NCBI GenBank assembly: GCA_016235165.1
Contig: JACRLX010000021.1
Span: 124,001-188,000 of the forward strand
Direction: 5' to 3'
DNA from: Rhodocyclales bacterium
GTDB lineage: Bacteria > Pseudomonadota > Gammaproteobacteria > Burkholderiales > Rhodocyclaceae
Length of the DNA: 64,000 bases
Every line of letters begins with the position of its first letter. The stretch's first letter is position 1. The notes under the pieces were generated by a model. That model did not search any database and had not been told where the DNA came from. It was given only the letters and a program-made list of their open reading frames with translations. Positions 8,559 through 17,621 of this stretch are shown here, one piece after another. The translations under genes were made by a program, and so were the position numbers.

Positions 8559-9365
8559 TCAGGCGCGCTTTTTCGCCGCCGCCTTGGCGCGCACCTTCCT
8601 CGCCGCTTCCAGCTCGTCGAACAGCGCGCCGAACTCCAGCGCCAGCTTGTGGCTGCGGTCGAGATGGATCATCGGCTTGGCCTGCTGGTGCGATTCCTTG
8701 ATCTTGACCGAGGACGAGAGGAAGGATGACAGTACCGGCAGGCCTTCGCCACGCAGCTCTGCAACCACCTGCTGCGGCAGGCTGGCGCGGGCCTGGAACT
8801 GGTTGATGACGATACCTTCGACTTCCAGGCCGGCGTTGTGATCGGCGCGGATCTCATTGACGTTGTCGAGCAGGCTGTAGAGCGCCTTGCGGGCGAACTC
8901 GTCGCAGTCGAAGGGGATCAGGCAGGCATCGGCGGCGATCAGCGCCGAGCGGGTGTAGAAGTGCAGCGCCGGCGGCGTGTCGATCCAGATTTCGTCGTAG
9001 CCTTCCAGCGCATCCAGCGCCTCGCGCAGCTTGTAGATCTTGTAGCGCGATTCGAGCTTGGCCTGCAGTTCTTCCAGCGCCGGGCCGGAGGGCAGGATGG
9101 ACAGATTCTCGAAGGGCGTCGCGGCAATGAAGTCCCCGGTCGGCAGCGGCCGCAGCTTGAAGGAGAGCATCTGCTCGAAGAATTCGTTGGCCGTCAGTTC
9201 CAAATTGGCGGCGGCCGGGCCGAGCAGGTATTGTGTGGAATTGGCCTGCGGATCGAGGTCGATGACCAGGGTGCGGGCGCCGCGCGCCGCCGAGATCGCC
9301 GCCAGGTTGCAGGTGATGGTGCTCTTGCCGACACCGCCTTTTTGGTTGAAGACAACACGTTTCAT
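8559..9365 (-). CDS. ParA/MinD-family ATPase, orphan
   Basis: Deviant Walker ATPase of 268 residues. KGGVGKST (about residues 9-16) carries the signature lysine, and DLDPQANST follows the Walker A' strand. No parB-like gene or parS repeat is nearby, so it is an orphan; such proteins may position cellular cargoes. The start at 9365 is family-typical (MKRVVFNQKGGVGK). An in-frame ATG at 9407 adds 14 residues and has a better ribosome site (GAGG, 8 bases before), so the longer form is possible. The C-terminus is Lys/Arg/Ala-rich. Confidence 0.85.
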   Translation of the reverse strand: MKRVVFNQKGGVGKSTITCNLAAISAARGARTLVIDLDPQANSTQYLLGPAAANLELTANEFFEQMLSFKLRPLPTGDFIAATPFENLSILPSGPALEELQAKLESRYKIYKLREALDALEGYDEIWIDTPPALHFYTRSALIAADACLIPFDCDEFARKALYSLLDNVNEIRADHNAGLEVEGIVINQFQARASLPQQVVAELRGEGLPVLSSFLSSSVKIKESHQQAKPMIHLDRSHKLALEFGALFDELEAARKVRAKAAAKKRA

Positions 9366-9440
9366 GATGGGAATTTGGTTGGCGACGAAGCGGCGATTGT
9401 GCCACATCGTCGCCGCCTCATGACGCGCCTGCGCCGGCCG

Positions 9441-9797
9441 TCAAATGCCGGCGCAGGCGCAACCGGCCGTCGCCGACGCCAGGTCGACGTAGATGCGCCC
9501 GTCGGCCACTTTTACCGCATAGGGCGTGGCCTGGCCCGCGTCGGGCGCCACGGCGACGCCGCTGGCGAGGTCGATGTTGTAGCCATGCATACAGCATTGC
9601 ACGCGCCTGCCATAGACCATGCCTTGCGAAAGCGGGCCGCCGCGATGCGGACATTTGTCGGCGAGGGCGAAGACCTCGTCGTCGCTGGTGCGGAACAGGG
9701 CGATGTCGCCGGCGGCCGTGCGCAGCTTGCGCCCGCCGGGCTTGGGCAGATCGTCGAGGTGACCGACGTCGGTCCAGGTGGGTGTGGATGTGTTCAT
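9441..9797 (-). CDS. nirD: nitrite reductase small subunit NirD (Rieske type)
   Basis: Small subunit of the cytoplasmic NADH-dependent nitrite reductase, 118 residues. The Rieske-like cluster site is intact: Cys49-x-His51 (CPHRGG) and Cys68-x-x-His71 (CCMHG). It lies 14 bases downstream of nirB with AAAGGAG before the ATG at 9797, so it is co-expressed. With NirB it reduces nitrite to ammonium. An unusual C-terminal GCACAGI adds two further cysteines. Confidence 0.92.
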   Translation of the reverse strand: MNTSTPTWTDVGHLDDLPKPGGRKLRTAAGDIALFRTSDDEVFALADKCPHRGGPLSQGMVYGRRVQCCMHGYNIDLASGVAVAPDAGQATPYAVKVADGRIYVDLASATAGCACAGI

Positions 9798-9811
9798 TTG
9801 GGTTTCTCCTT

Positions 9812-12256
9812 TCAGGCCGCCATGTCGGCGATTTCGAGCATTGCGTATTCCTCGGGCAGCGCACCCTGGGCGCCGCGTTCGACCCAGGGGTCGACCTGGG
9901 CGTGCTTCTGCGCTGCGAAGAAGCGTTCGGCCAGCGCCTTGCGATTGGTCTCGCACTCGACGATCTTGTGCTTGACGTAGCCCAGGCCGGCGCGCTCGAT
10001 CCAGGCCGACGAGCGTTCCATGTAGTGGCCCTCCTCGCGGTAGAGCTGGAGAAAGGCGGCCGCGTATTCCTTGACCTCCTCGGCGGTGGCAACCTTGGTC
10101 AGCAGGTCGGTCGGGCGCACGCGCACACCACAGGTGCCGGCGACATGGATTTCCCAGCCGGAATCGACGCCCACCGCGCCGAAGTCCTTGATCGTGGACT
10201 CGGCGCAGTTGCGCGGACAGCCGGAGACGCCCATCTTGAACTTGTGCGGCGTCCACGCGCCCCAGAAGGTCTTCTCCATGTCGATGCCGAGGCCGAGCGA
10301 ATCCTGCGTACCCCAGCGGCACAGACCCTTGCCGACGCAGCTCTTGACCGAGCGCACCGCCTTGCCGTAGGCGAAGCCCGACATCATGTCGTTGTCGGCC
10401 AGTTCCTTCCAGACCTTGGGCAGGTCCTCCTTCTTGATGAAGGGAATCGCCAGCCGCTGGCCGCCGGTGATTTTTACCGGCACACCATGGCGCTCGGCGA
10501 TCTCGGCCACCACGCGCAGTTCCTTGGCGTTGGTGAGGCCACCCCAGCAGCGCGGCACCACCGAATAGCTGCCGTCCTGCTGGATGTTGGCGTGCACGCG
10601 CTCGTTATGCACCCGCGCCAGCGGGTCGTCCTTGGCTTCCGCCGGCCACGAGGCGATGACGTAGAAGTTGAGCGCCGGGCGGCACTTCGGGCAGCCGTCG
10701 GGCGTCTTCCATTCGAGGAAGTTCATGACCTCGCGGATCGAGGTCAGGTGCTGCTCGCGGATGGCCTGGCGCACCTGCGCGTGGCTGTGGTCGGTGCATT
10801 CGCACAGCGGCTTTTCCTTCGGCGCGGCCGAATAGTCGCCGCCGAGGGTGAAGGCGAGAATCTGCTCGACCTTGCCGGTGCATGAACCGCAGGAGGCGGA
10901 AGCCTTGGTGTGGGCACGCACCTCTTCCAGCGTGAACAGGCCCTTCTCGGTAATGGCCTTGATGATGGCGCCCTTGGAGATGCCGTTGCAGCCGCAGACT
11001 TCCGTCTCGTCGGGCATCGCGGCCAGGGCCATGTGGCCGGAGTGGCCGGCGTCGCCGCCGTGGCCCTTGCCGAACAGCAGGCCGTCGCGCAGCTCGGAAA
11101 CATTCGAGCCGTCGCGCATCATGTCGTAGTACCAGGATTCGTTTTCGGTATCCCCGTACAGCAGCGCGCCGGCGAGCTTGTTGTCGCGGATCACCAGCTT
11201 CTTGTAGATGCCGCGCGCCGGGTCTTCCATCACCAGCTCCTCGAAGCCCTCGCCGCCCGTGAAGTTGCCGGCCGAATAGAGGTCGATGCCGGTGATCTTG
11301 AGCTTGGTCGCCATCACCGAATCCTCGAAGCGGGCGAAGCCGGCGCCGGCGAGCTGGTTGGCGGCAACCTTGGCCTGTTTGAACAGGGGCGCCACCAGGC
11401 CGTAGGTCTGGCCCTTGTGTTCGACGCACTCGCCGATGGCATAAACGCGCGGATCGAAGGTCTGCATCGTCTCGTTCACCAGGATGCCGCGCTCGCACTG
11501 GATGCCCGATTGGCGCGCCAGTTCGGTGTTGGGCTGGATGCCGACGGCGACGACGACCAGGTCGGCGGCGAGGGTGCGGCCGTCGCGCAGGCGCACGCCC
11601 TCGACCTTGCCGCTGCCGACGATGCCCTGGGTTTCGGCGCTGAGCAGCACCGACAGGCCGCGTTCCTCCAGCGAGCGCTTGAGCAGGCCGGCCGCCGGCG
11701 CGTCGAGCTGGCGCTCCATCAGGCGGTCCATCAGGTGCAGCACGCTGACGTTCATGCCGCGGCGCGCCAGGCCCCAGGCCGCTTCGAGGCCGAGCAGACC
11801 GCCGCCGATGACCACGGCATTGCGCCCCGGCTTGGCCACCCGCAGCATTTCCTCGACTTCGGCGATATTGCGAAAGGTCAGCACGTTGCGCAGGTGGCCG
11901 CCCGGCAGTTGCAGGGCCAGCGGCTTGGCGCCGGTGGCGAGCATCAGGCGGTCGTAATCGACGATGGTGCCGTCGGCGGCGATCACCTGGCGTCGGCCGC
12001 GGTTGATCGCCACGGCCTTGCGGCCGGCCAGCAGGGTTATGCCGTTATCAATATACCAGGACTCGGGATTGAGCACCGTGTCGTCGAACTGCTTTTCGCC
12101 CGACAGCACGTGCGACAGCAGGATGCGGTTGTAATTGCCATGCGGTTCGTCGCCGAATACGGTAATGTCGTATTTGTCCGCGGCGACGGCCAACAGTTCT
12201 TCCAGAAAGCGGACGCCGGCCATGCCGTTGCCCACCAGAACCAGCTTTTCCTTCAT
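9812..12256 (-). CDS. nirB: NADH-dependent nitrite reductase large subunit NirB
   Basis: Catalyses six-electron reduction of nitrite to ammonium in the cytoplasm. At 814 residues it is close to E. coli NirB. Order: FAD-binding LVGNGMAG, NAD-binding VIGGGLLGLEAA, a BFD-like [2Fe-2S] site (EVCGCNG and SCGSC), then the sulfite/nitrite-reductase half with the siroheme/[4Fe-4S] cysteines in SCVGKGLC and GCPRNCAES. I chose the ATG at 12256 because AAGGAG lies 7 bases before it. nirD follows. No nitrate transporter or assimilatory nitrate reductase is in the window. Confidence 0.95.
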   Translation of the reverse strand: MKEKLVLVGNGMAGVRFLEELLAVAADKYDITVFGDEPHGNYNRILLSHVLSGEKQFDDTVLNPESWYIDNGITLLAGRKAVAINRGRRQVIAADGTIVDYDRLMLATGAKPLALQLPGGHLRNVLTFRNIAEVEEMLRVAKPGRNAVVIGGGLLGLEAAWGLARRGMNVSVLHLMDRLMERQLDAPAAGLLKRSLEERGLSVLLSAETQGIVGSGKVEGVRLRDGRTLAADLVVVAVGIQPNTELARQSGIQCERGILVNETMQTFDPRVYAIGECVEHKGQTYGLVAPLFKQAKVAANQLAGAGFARFEDSVMATKLKITGIDLYSAGNFTGGEGFEELVMEDPARGIYKKLVIRDNKLAGALLYGDTENESWYYDMMRDGSNVSELRDGLLFGKGHGGDAGHSGHMALAAMPDETEVCGCNGISKGAIIKAITEKGLFTLEEVRAHTKASASCGSCTGKVEQILAFTLGGDYSAAPKEKPLCECTDHSHAQVRQAIREQHLTSIREVMNFLEWKTPDGCPKCRPALNFYVIASWPAEAKDDPLARVHNERVHANIQQDGSYSVVPRCWGGLTNAKELRVVAEIAERHGVPVKITGGQRLAIPFIKKEDLPKVWKELADNDMMSGFAYGKAVRSVKSCVGKGLCRWGTQDSLGLGIDMEKTFWGAWTPHKFKMGVSGCPRNCAESTIKDFGAVGVDSGWEIHVAGTCGVRVRPTDLLTKVATAEEVKEYAAAFLQLYREEGHYMERSSAWIERAGLGYVKHKIVECETNRKALAERFFAAQKHAQVDPWVERGAQGALPEEYAMLEIADMAA

Positions 12257-12729
12257 GACAGCTCCTTGCATTGTGATTGATGGATGGCACATGCACTGCA
12301 AAGGCCGTGCCATGACGGACGGGTGGCGCGGGTTTTCCGACACATCAACGGTTTGGCGTTTCCGCGCTGCCGCCGGCCTCGCGGGATACCGCGCGGAGAA
12401 AGGGGCGCACGGCCCCAAGTTGGGGCATCGCGCACTGGAAAAGTGCTTTATATTCTTGATTTAAATCAATTTTTAGTGTCCGGTGCCGGGTCGCTGAGAC
12501 AGCGGATCGCACTCCCGAGGCCGGCCCCTCCGGATATTTCCGGAGTCGGACCGGATGCCATGACATCCGATTGATTGCGAGGTCGTCGGCAGCATTATTG
12601 TCGCGGGAGTGGATAGATTTCCTCGCCCTTGCAGGTCGCAAGCGGAGCATCCTCGTGGATTTCCGTAATGGTGCTGTCAGTCTCGCAGGGCTATCATCTG
12701 ATGCTTCCTTCGCCAGTCGGGTGCCCGCC
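12257..12729. other. divergent nirB/maeB regulatory region
   Basis: This 473-base gap has no convincing gene. From the nirB side it holds a 15-base near-palindrome GCCCCAA-G-TTGGGGC (12412-12426) and the FNR-type box. Towards maeB three inverted repeats follow: CGCTG/CAGCG (12492-12504), CTCCGGA-TATT-TCCGGAG (12528-12545) and CGGATG/CATCCG (12552-12569). TATCAT at 12692-12697 is a possible -10 for maeB. Confidence 0.6.
12456..12469. promoter_or_regulatory. FNR/Anr/Dnr-type binding site
   Basis: TTGATTTAAATCAA is a perfect match to the CRP/FNR-family anaerobic consensus TTGAT-N4-ATCAA and a perfect palindrome. It lies in an AT-rich patch about 187 bases upstream of the nirB ATG and 261 bases upstream of maeB. 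Control of nirBD by oxygen through an FNR-like regulator fits its function. The TATAAA that follows on the nirB side is too close to the box to be a class II promoter, so the exact start site is unresolved. Confidence 0.75.
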
Positions 12730-15027
12730 ATGTCCCACGAACAAGAGAACCTCTCCGCCGCCGCCCTCGAATACCACGAGTGGCCGACGCCCGGGAAAAT
12801 CGCGGTGGTGCCGACCAAGGGCCTCACCAACCAGCGTGACCTCGCCCTGGCCTATTCGCCCGGCGTGGCCGCCGCCTGCAATGCCATCGTCGCCGACCCG
12901 GCGTCGGCCAGCCGCCTGACCTCGCGCGCCAACCTGGTCGGCGTGGTTACCAACGGCACGGCCGTGCTGGGCCTTGGCAACATCGGCCCGCTGGCCGGCA
13001 AGCCGGTGATGGAAGGCAAGGGCGTGCTGTTCAAGAAGTTCGCCGGCATCGACGTGTTCGACATCGAGCTGGCCGAGAACGACCCGGACAAGCTGGTGGA
13101 CATGATCGCCGCCATGGAGCCGACCTTCGGCGGCATCAACCTCGAAGACATCAAGGCGCCCGAGTGCTTCCACGTCGAGGCCAAGCTGCGCGAACGCATG
13201 AAGATCCCGGTCTTCCACGACGACCAGCACGGCACCGCCATCGTGGTCGGCGCGGCGATCCTCAACGGCCTCAACCTGGTCGGCAAGAAGGTGGAAGACG
13301 TCAAACTGGTCACTTCGGGCGCCGGCGCCGCCGCGCTGGCCTGCCTCGACCTGCTGGTGAACCTCGGCGTCAAGGTGGAGAACATCTGGGTCACCGACAT
13401 CGAGGGCGTGGTGTATGTCGGCCGCGAGAAGCTGATGGATCCGATCAAGGACCGCTATGCCAAGAAGACCGACGCGCGTACCCTGAACGACATCATCGAA
13501 GGCGCCGACGTCTTCCTCGGCCTCTCGGCCGGCGGCGTGGTCAAGCCCGCCATGGTGGCGAAGATGGCGCAGAACCCGCTGATCCTGGCGCTGGCCAACC
13601 CGACGCCGGAGATCACGCCAGAGGAAGTGAAGTCCGTGCGCGACGATGCCATCATCGCCACCGGCCGCTCGGACTACCCGAACCAGGTCAACAACGTGCT
13701 GTGCTTCCCCTTCATCTTCCGTGGCGCGCTGGATGCCGGCGCAACCACCATTACCGAGCAGATGAAGCTCGCCGCGGTGCGCGCCATCGCCGAACTTGCC
13801 CAGGCCGAGGCTTCCGACGTGGTGGCCCAGGCCTACGGCGGCGAGAGTCTGGCCTTCGGCCGCGACTACCTGATTCCGCGTCCCTTCGACCCGCGCCTGA
13901 TCGTCAAGATCGCCCCGGCGGTGGCCAAGGCGGCGGCCGATTCCGGCGTGGCGACGCGCCCGATCGCCGACTTCGACGCCTACCGCAACAAGCTCGACAG
14001 CTTCGTCTATCACTCCGGCTTCGTCATGAAGCCGGTCTTTGCCGCCGCCAAGAAGGCGCCACGCCGGGTGATCTACTGCGAGGGCGAGGACGAGCGCGTG
14101 CTGCGCGCGGTGCAGGCAGTGCTCGACGAAGGCCTGGCCCAGCCGGTGCTGATCGGTCGCCCCGAGGTGATCGGCATGCGCATCGAGAAGGCCGGCCTGC
14201 GCCTGCAGGCGGGACGCGACTTCGAGGTGGTGAACCCGGATTCCGATCCGCGCTACAAGGAGCTGTGGCAGGACTACCACGGCATCATGGGCCGCCAGGG
14301 CGTGACTCCGGGCATCGCCAAACAGGGCCTGCGCTCCGACGCGACCCTGATCGGCGCCATGCTGCTGCGTCGCGGCTATGTCGATGCCATGCTCTGCGGC
14401 GTGGTCGGCCGCCATGCCCAGCACCTCAAGCATGTTGCCGACGTGATCGGGCTGGAAGACGACGCCCACTGCTTCGCGGCGATGAACATGCTGCTGCTGG
14501 CCAAGCACACCCTCTTCGTCTGCGACACCTACGTCAATGAAAATCCCTCGTCCGAGCAGGTGGCGGAGATCGCCCTGATGGCAGCCAAGGAAGTCAAACG
14601 CTTTGGCGTCGAACCCAAGGCGGCGCTGCTTTCGCACTCCAACTTCGGCAGCCTGCGTTCCGATTCGGCGCTGAAGATGGCCGCCGCACGCGCCCTGATC
14701 GAAGCACGCGCGCCCTGGCTGGAAGTAGATGGCGAAATGCACGGCGATGCCGCGTTGTCGCAGGAGATCCGCGAGAAGCTGTATCCCGGCTCACGGCTCA
14801 GGGGCGAAGCCAACCTGCTGATCATGCCCAACGTCGATGCCGCCAACATCGCCTTCAACCTGATCAAGGCCACCTCGGGCGACGGCATCACGGTCGGCCC
14901 GGTGCTGCTCGGCGCAGCGAAGCCGGTGCACATCCTGACCGCCACCGCCACCGTACGCCGCCTGGTGAACATGACGGCGCTGGCGGTGGTCGACGCCAAT
15001 CACTTGCGGGAGAAGGCCGGCGGGTAA
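12730..15027 (+). CDS. maeB: NADP-dependent malic enzyme MaeB
   Basis: Oxidative decarboxylation of malate to pyruvate with NADPH formation. The 765-residue length is typical of the large bacterial form (E. coli MaeB is 759): a malic-enzyme N-terminal half (YSPGVAAAC, then [11 protein letters not shown] and the NAD-binding SGAGAAALA) and a phosphotransacetylase-like C-terminal half from about residue 440 ([14 protein letters not shown]) that is usually regulatory and not catalytic. I chose the ATG at 12730 by family alignment; the frame is open further upstream. No strong ribosome site precedes it. Confidence 0.95.
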   Translation: MSHEQENLSAAALEYHEWPTPGKIAVVPTKGLTNQRDLALAYSPGVAAACNAIVADPASASRLTSRANLVGVVTNGTAVLGLGNIGPLAGKPVMEGKGVLFKKFAGIDVFDIELAENDPDKLVDMIAAMEPTFGGINLEDIKAPECFHVEAKLRERMKIPVFHDDQHGTAIVVGAAILNGLNLVGKKVEDVKLVTSGAGAAALACLDLLVNLGVKVENIWVTDIEGVVYVGREKLMDPIKDRYAKKTDARTLNDIIEGADVFLGLSAGGVVKPAMVAKMAQNPLILALANPTPEITPEEVKSVRDDAIIATGRSDYPNQVNNVLCFPFIFRGALDAGATTITEQMKLAAVRAIAELAQAEASDVVAQAYGGESLAFGRDYLIPRPFDPRLIVKIAPAVAKAAADSGVATRPIADFDAYRNKLDSFVYHSGFVMKPVFAAAKKAPRRVIYCEGEDERVLRAVQAVLDEGLAQPVLIGRPEVIGMRIEKAGLRLQAGRDFEVVNPDSDPRYKELWQDYHGIMGRQGVTPGIAKQGLRSDATLIGAMLLRRGYVDAMLCGVVGRHAQHLKHVADVIGLEDDAHCFAAMNMLLLAKHTLFVCDTYVNENPSSEQVAEIALMAAKEVKRFGVEPKAALLSHSNFGSLRSDSALKMAAARALIEARAPWLEVDGEMHGDAALSQEIREKLYPGSRLRGEANLLIMPNVDAANIAFNLIKATSGDGITVGPVLLGAAKPVHILTATATVRRLVNMTALAVVDANHLREKAGG

Positions 15028-15041
15028 GCCTCGGGCGGCGA

Positions 15042-15068
15042 AATCGCCGTCCCGCCAGCGCCGTCCGC
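15042..15068 (-). repeat. dispersed 27-base repeat, copy 1
   Basis: The complementary strand reads GGCGCTGGCGGGACGGCGATT, matching the family seen at 33017, 45436 and 50406. It lies just after the maeB stop and before the nucleotidyltransferase promoter. Confidence 0.6.
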
Positions 15069-15087
15069 AGGGGATACCGCCCCGGCT

Positions 15088-15116
15088 TTGCCGGGGGCAT
15101 AACTTTCGGCTATGCT
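15088..15116 (+). promoter_or_regulatory. promoter for the MNT/HEPN module
   Basis: TTGCCG (15088-15093) and TATGCT (15111-15116) are separated by exactly 17 bases, 32 bases before the ATG of the nucleotidyltransferase. The -35 lies within the hairpin CCCCGGC-TTT-GCCGGGG (15080-15096), which might serve as maeB terminator but lacks a T-run. Confidence 0.5.
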
Positions 15117-15148
15117 GTCCGCACCCGTTCCACACGTGAGCTAAACGC

Positions 15149-15484
15149 ATGGCCCGCAATGCGATTCCGGAAAACAAACTGATTCAATCGGCACTCGCCT
15201 GCCTGAAGCCGGAATTGCCCAGCGGCGCGCGGGTGATCGTTTTTGGTTCGCAAGCGGATGGAAGCGCGGACGCGGCAAGCGACATCGATCTTCTGGTCGT
15301 GGAGCCCGGCAACCCGGACCGGGTATCCGAAATGGCGCGCTTGGCGGCCATTTTGGGCCGCCGCCTGGTCCCGGCCGATGTAGTCGTCATGAGCAACGAA
15401 AGCTTTTCACGACAAGCGGAAATTCCAAACACGCTGGCTTGGCGCGCCGTGCGCCAGGGAATCGAGTGTGAACTCGGCGTCTGA
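15149..15484 (+). CDS. MNT-domain nucleotidyltransferase, HEPN/MNT antitoxin
   Basis: A 111-residue minimal nucleotidyltransferase. It has the exact motif G-S-x10-D-x-D (FGSQADG ... SDIDLLV, about residues 30-46). In type VII toxin-antitoxin systems the MntA-type antitoxin adds AMP to its HEPN RNase partner and so neutralises it. The gene is followed, with a 17-base overlap, by the HEPN gene, the standard order in one class of such modules. It has its own predicted promoter. Confidence 0.8.
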   Translation: MARNAIPENKLIQSALACLKPELPSGARVIVFGSQADGSADAASDIDLLVVEPGNPDRVSEMARLAAILGRRLVPADVVVMSNESFSRQAEIPNTLAWRAVRQGIECELGV

Positions 15485-15874
15485 TTTCGGCCGCCTGCTG
15501 CTGGAGAAGGCGCGCGACGACGCCTATGCATTCCAGCGGCTTGCCGATGATCCGCGGGCTCCGTCATGGATTCTCGGCTTTCATGCCCAACAATCGGTCG
15601 AAAAGGCGCTGAAATCCGTACTCGCCAGCCGCAGGATCGAATATCCGCGCACCCACAACCTCGCCATGCTCGTCGAGCTGCTAAGCCGGAAGGCCTTCCC
15701 CTGCCGCCGGCGTCCGATGAGCTGTCGAACTTGACACCATTCGGCGTATCGCAACGCTACGACGATGTAGACGCTTGCGGGGTTGAGGCGCTTGATCGAC
15801 TCTGGGCCGCAAGAACGCTGCAACAGGTACTCGCTTGGGCTGACGCCAATTGCTCGGTGAGCAAGACCGGCTGA
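15468..15874 (+). pseudogene. HEPN-domain toxin gene, frameshifted
   Basis: GTG start at 15468 overlaps the antitoxin gene. The first frame encodes a HEPN start (FHAQQSVEKALKSVLASR, then RTHNLAMLVELLSR) but runs out of homology and stops at 15734. The continuation, KPEGLPLPPASDELSNLT to a TGA at 15872-15874, is in the next frame. The switch is at about 15687-15692: one missing G in CGG(G)AA would restore LLSREGLPLPP. Joined, the product would be about 135 residues, normal for HEPN. It may be a real toxin-inactivating mutation or a sequencing error. Confidence 0.75.
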
Positions 15875-15903
15875 ATCGCCGTGCCGCCAGCGCCAACTTC
15901 GCC
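15874..15903 (-). repeat. dispersed 27-base repeat, copy 2
   Basis: Complement of the family: the forward strand reads AATCGCCGTGCC then GCCAGCGCC and AACTTCGCCG. It begins at the last base of the HEPN stop codon, directly 3' of the toxin-antitoxin module, so with copy 1 the module is bracketed by two copies in the same orientation. Confidence 0.65.
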
Positions 15904-15911
15904 GGCGCTGG

Positions 15912-15940
15912 TTGAAATTTCCTCCGGCTCGGGGTAGCTT
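15912..15940 (+). promoter_or_regulatory. promoter for the quinone oxidoreductase gene
   Basis: TTGAAA (15912-15917) and TAGCTT (15935-15940) are spaced by 17 bases, 36 bases before the ATG. The -35 is good and the -10 is weak. Confidence 0.45.
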
Positions 15941-15976
15941 GCGTCCCTTCACTTTCGTCAAACCGAAGGAGACAGC

Positions 15977-16951
15977 ATGAGCCACGCCATCCGCTTTCAC
16001 GCCCCCGGTGGTCCCGAAGTCCTGCGCTGGGAAGAGCTTGCGGTCGGCGACACGGCGCCCAACGAGGCGCGGGTGCGCCACCACGCCGTCGGCCTCAACT
16101 ACATCGACATCTACCACCGCACCGGCGCCTATCCCTTGCCGATGCCTTCCGGCATTGGTCTTGAAGGCGCCGGCGTGGTCGAAGCCGTCGGCAGCGCGGT
16201 CACCGATCTGAAGGCGGGCGACCGCGTCGCCTATGCCGGCGGCCCGGTCGGCGCCTACGCCGAAATGCGCAACATCCCGGCCGACCGACTGGTCAAACTC
16301 CCCGACGCGATCGACTACCAGACCGGCGCGGCGATGATGCTCGCCGGCATGACCGCACAATACCTGCTGCGCCGCACCTGCAAGGTCGAGCCTGGCGACA
16401 GCATCCTGATCCATGCCGCCGCCGGCGGCGTCGGCCTCATCGTCTGCCAGTGGGCGCGGGCGCTCGGCGTCACCGTGATCGGCACCGTCAGCTCCGATGA
16501 AAAGGCTGCGTTGGCCCGTGCCCACGGCTGCGACCACGCCATCATCTACACCCGCGAAAACTTCGCCGAGCGGGTCAGGGAAATCACCGGGGGCAAGGGC
16601 GTGCGCGTGGTCTACGACTCGATCGGCAAGGACACTTTCATGGGCTCGCTGGAATGCCTGCGGCCGCTGGGCATGATGGTACTGTTCGGCGCCGCCTCGG
16701 GCCCGGTGCCGCCCTTCGACCTTGGCCTCCTGGCCAAAATGGGCTCCCTGTTCATCACCCGGCCGACGCTGTTCACCTACACTGCCCAGCGCAGCGACCT
16801 GCTGGCGATTTCCGGCGAGCTGTTCGACGTCGTCACCCGCGGCAAGGTCAGGATCGAGGTCAACCAGACCTATGCGCTGAAGGACGCGGCACAGGCGCAG
16901 ATCGACCTGGTCGCGCGCAAGACCACGGGCTCGACCATTCTGCTGCCCTGA
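15977..16951 (+). CDS. NADPH:quinone oxidoreductase, zeta-crystallin type
   Basis: Zinc-free medium-chain dehydrogenase/reductase of 324 residues. It has the quinone-reductase pattern: GLNYIDIYHRTG, GLEGAGVVEAVG, and the nucleotide-binding AAAGGVGLIVCQWA (about residues 150-163), with no structural zinc cysteines. It probably reduces quinones by one electron with NADPH, like Qor. AAGGAG stands before the ATG. It is convergent with the hemerythrin-like gene, 6 bases apart. Confidence 0.88.
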   Translation: MSHAIRFHAPGGPEVLRWEELAVGDTAPNEARVRHHAVGLNYIDIYHRTGAYPLPMPSGIGLEGAGVVEAVGSAVTDLKAGDRVAYAGGPVGAYAEMRNIPADRLVKLPDAIDYQTGAAMMLAGMTAQYLLRRTCKVEPGDSILIHAAAGGVGLIVCQWARALGVTVIGTVSSDEKAALARAHGCDHAIIYTRENFAERVREITGGKGVRVVYDSIGKDTFMGSLECLRPLGMMVLFGAASGPVPPFDLGLLAKMGSLFITRPTLFTYTAQRSDLLAISGELFDVVTRGKVRIEVNQTYALKDAAQAQIDLVARKTTGSTILLP

Positions 16952-16957
16952 TCGACG

Positions 16958-17497
16958 TCAAGCCGGCGAGGAATACATCGGATAGAGGATGTCTTCCTCG
17001 CGCTTGATGCGTGCCACCAGGGCTTCGCCAATCGCCTTGAGGTCGGTAGAGAACTCCGCCGCCAGTTCGGGGTGGCTGCCGATGGCCTTGTACTTGCCGA
17101 GAAAGCCGACCACCACACGGCCAATGGCATCCATCTCGTGACGGAAGCCATGCATCATTTCGTGGCTCACCGGGTCATCCTTCAGCACGTGCTCAAGATA
17201 GACGTAGAGCCGCACGTTTTCCTTCAGCAGGTGGTCCATCAGCAGGGTCTGGAACTGGCCGAGCTGCTGCTGGACCGACGCCAGGTTGCCGGCCAGGCTC
17301 GACGCCGCGATCGACTGGAAGCCGGCCAGCAGGCGCTGATGATCCGCCTTGAGCGAGGCGATCAGCCCCGCGTCGTGACCGATGGTGGTGCCCGGCGCAC
17401 TGGTGCCCGGCGGCGTTCGCGCCGAGGGCATCGGTGCCTGCGGACTGCCGGCGTCAGCAGTCTTTTTCTTGCCAAACAACAGGTCGAACAGGAACAT
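16958..17497 (-). CDS. hemerythrin-like (HHE) domain protein
   Basis: A 179-residue protein with a hydrophobic/Lys start (MFLFDLLFGKKK), a Pro/Ala/Thr linker and a C-terminal four-helix HHE domain. Candidate di-iron ligands are the His in ADHQRLL, the His and Glu in LLMDHLLKENVRL, the His/Glu pairs in EMMHGFRHEMD and the Glu in EEDILYPM. Such domains bind oxygen, NO or iron. I preferred the ATG at 17497 because a G-run sits about 8 bases upstream; an ATG at 17503 lies directly against that run. Confidence 0.75.
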   Translation of the reverse strand: MFLFDLLFGKKKTADAGSPQAPMPSARTPPGTSAPGTTIGHDAGLIASLKADHQRLLAGFQSIAASSLAGNLASVQQQLGQFQTLLMDHLLKENVRLYVYLEHVLKDDPVSHEMMHGFRHEMDAIGRVVVGFLGKYKAIGSHPELAAEFSTDLKAIGEALVARIKREEDILYPMYSSPA

Positions 17498-17621
17498 GGC
17501 CATCCCCCCGGCTAAGCATTCCAGAAACGTGGAGCCTAGTCGCGGGGGTGGCCGGCTGTAATTGATCTGCATCAGGATATTCCGGGCGGAAAGCCGGAAC
17601 CCGGTGATAAAGTTCACACCC

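Noticed and set aside
12345-12830. Minus-strand 161-aa frame across the nirB/maeB gap
   Set aside because: Overlaps the FNR box and the maeB start, and shows no domain; probably non-coding.
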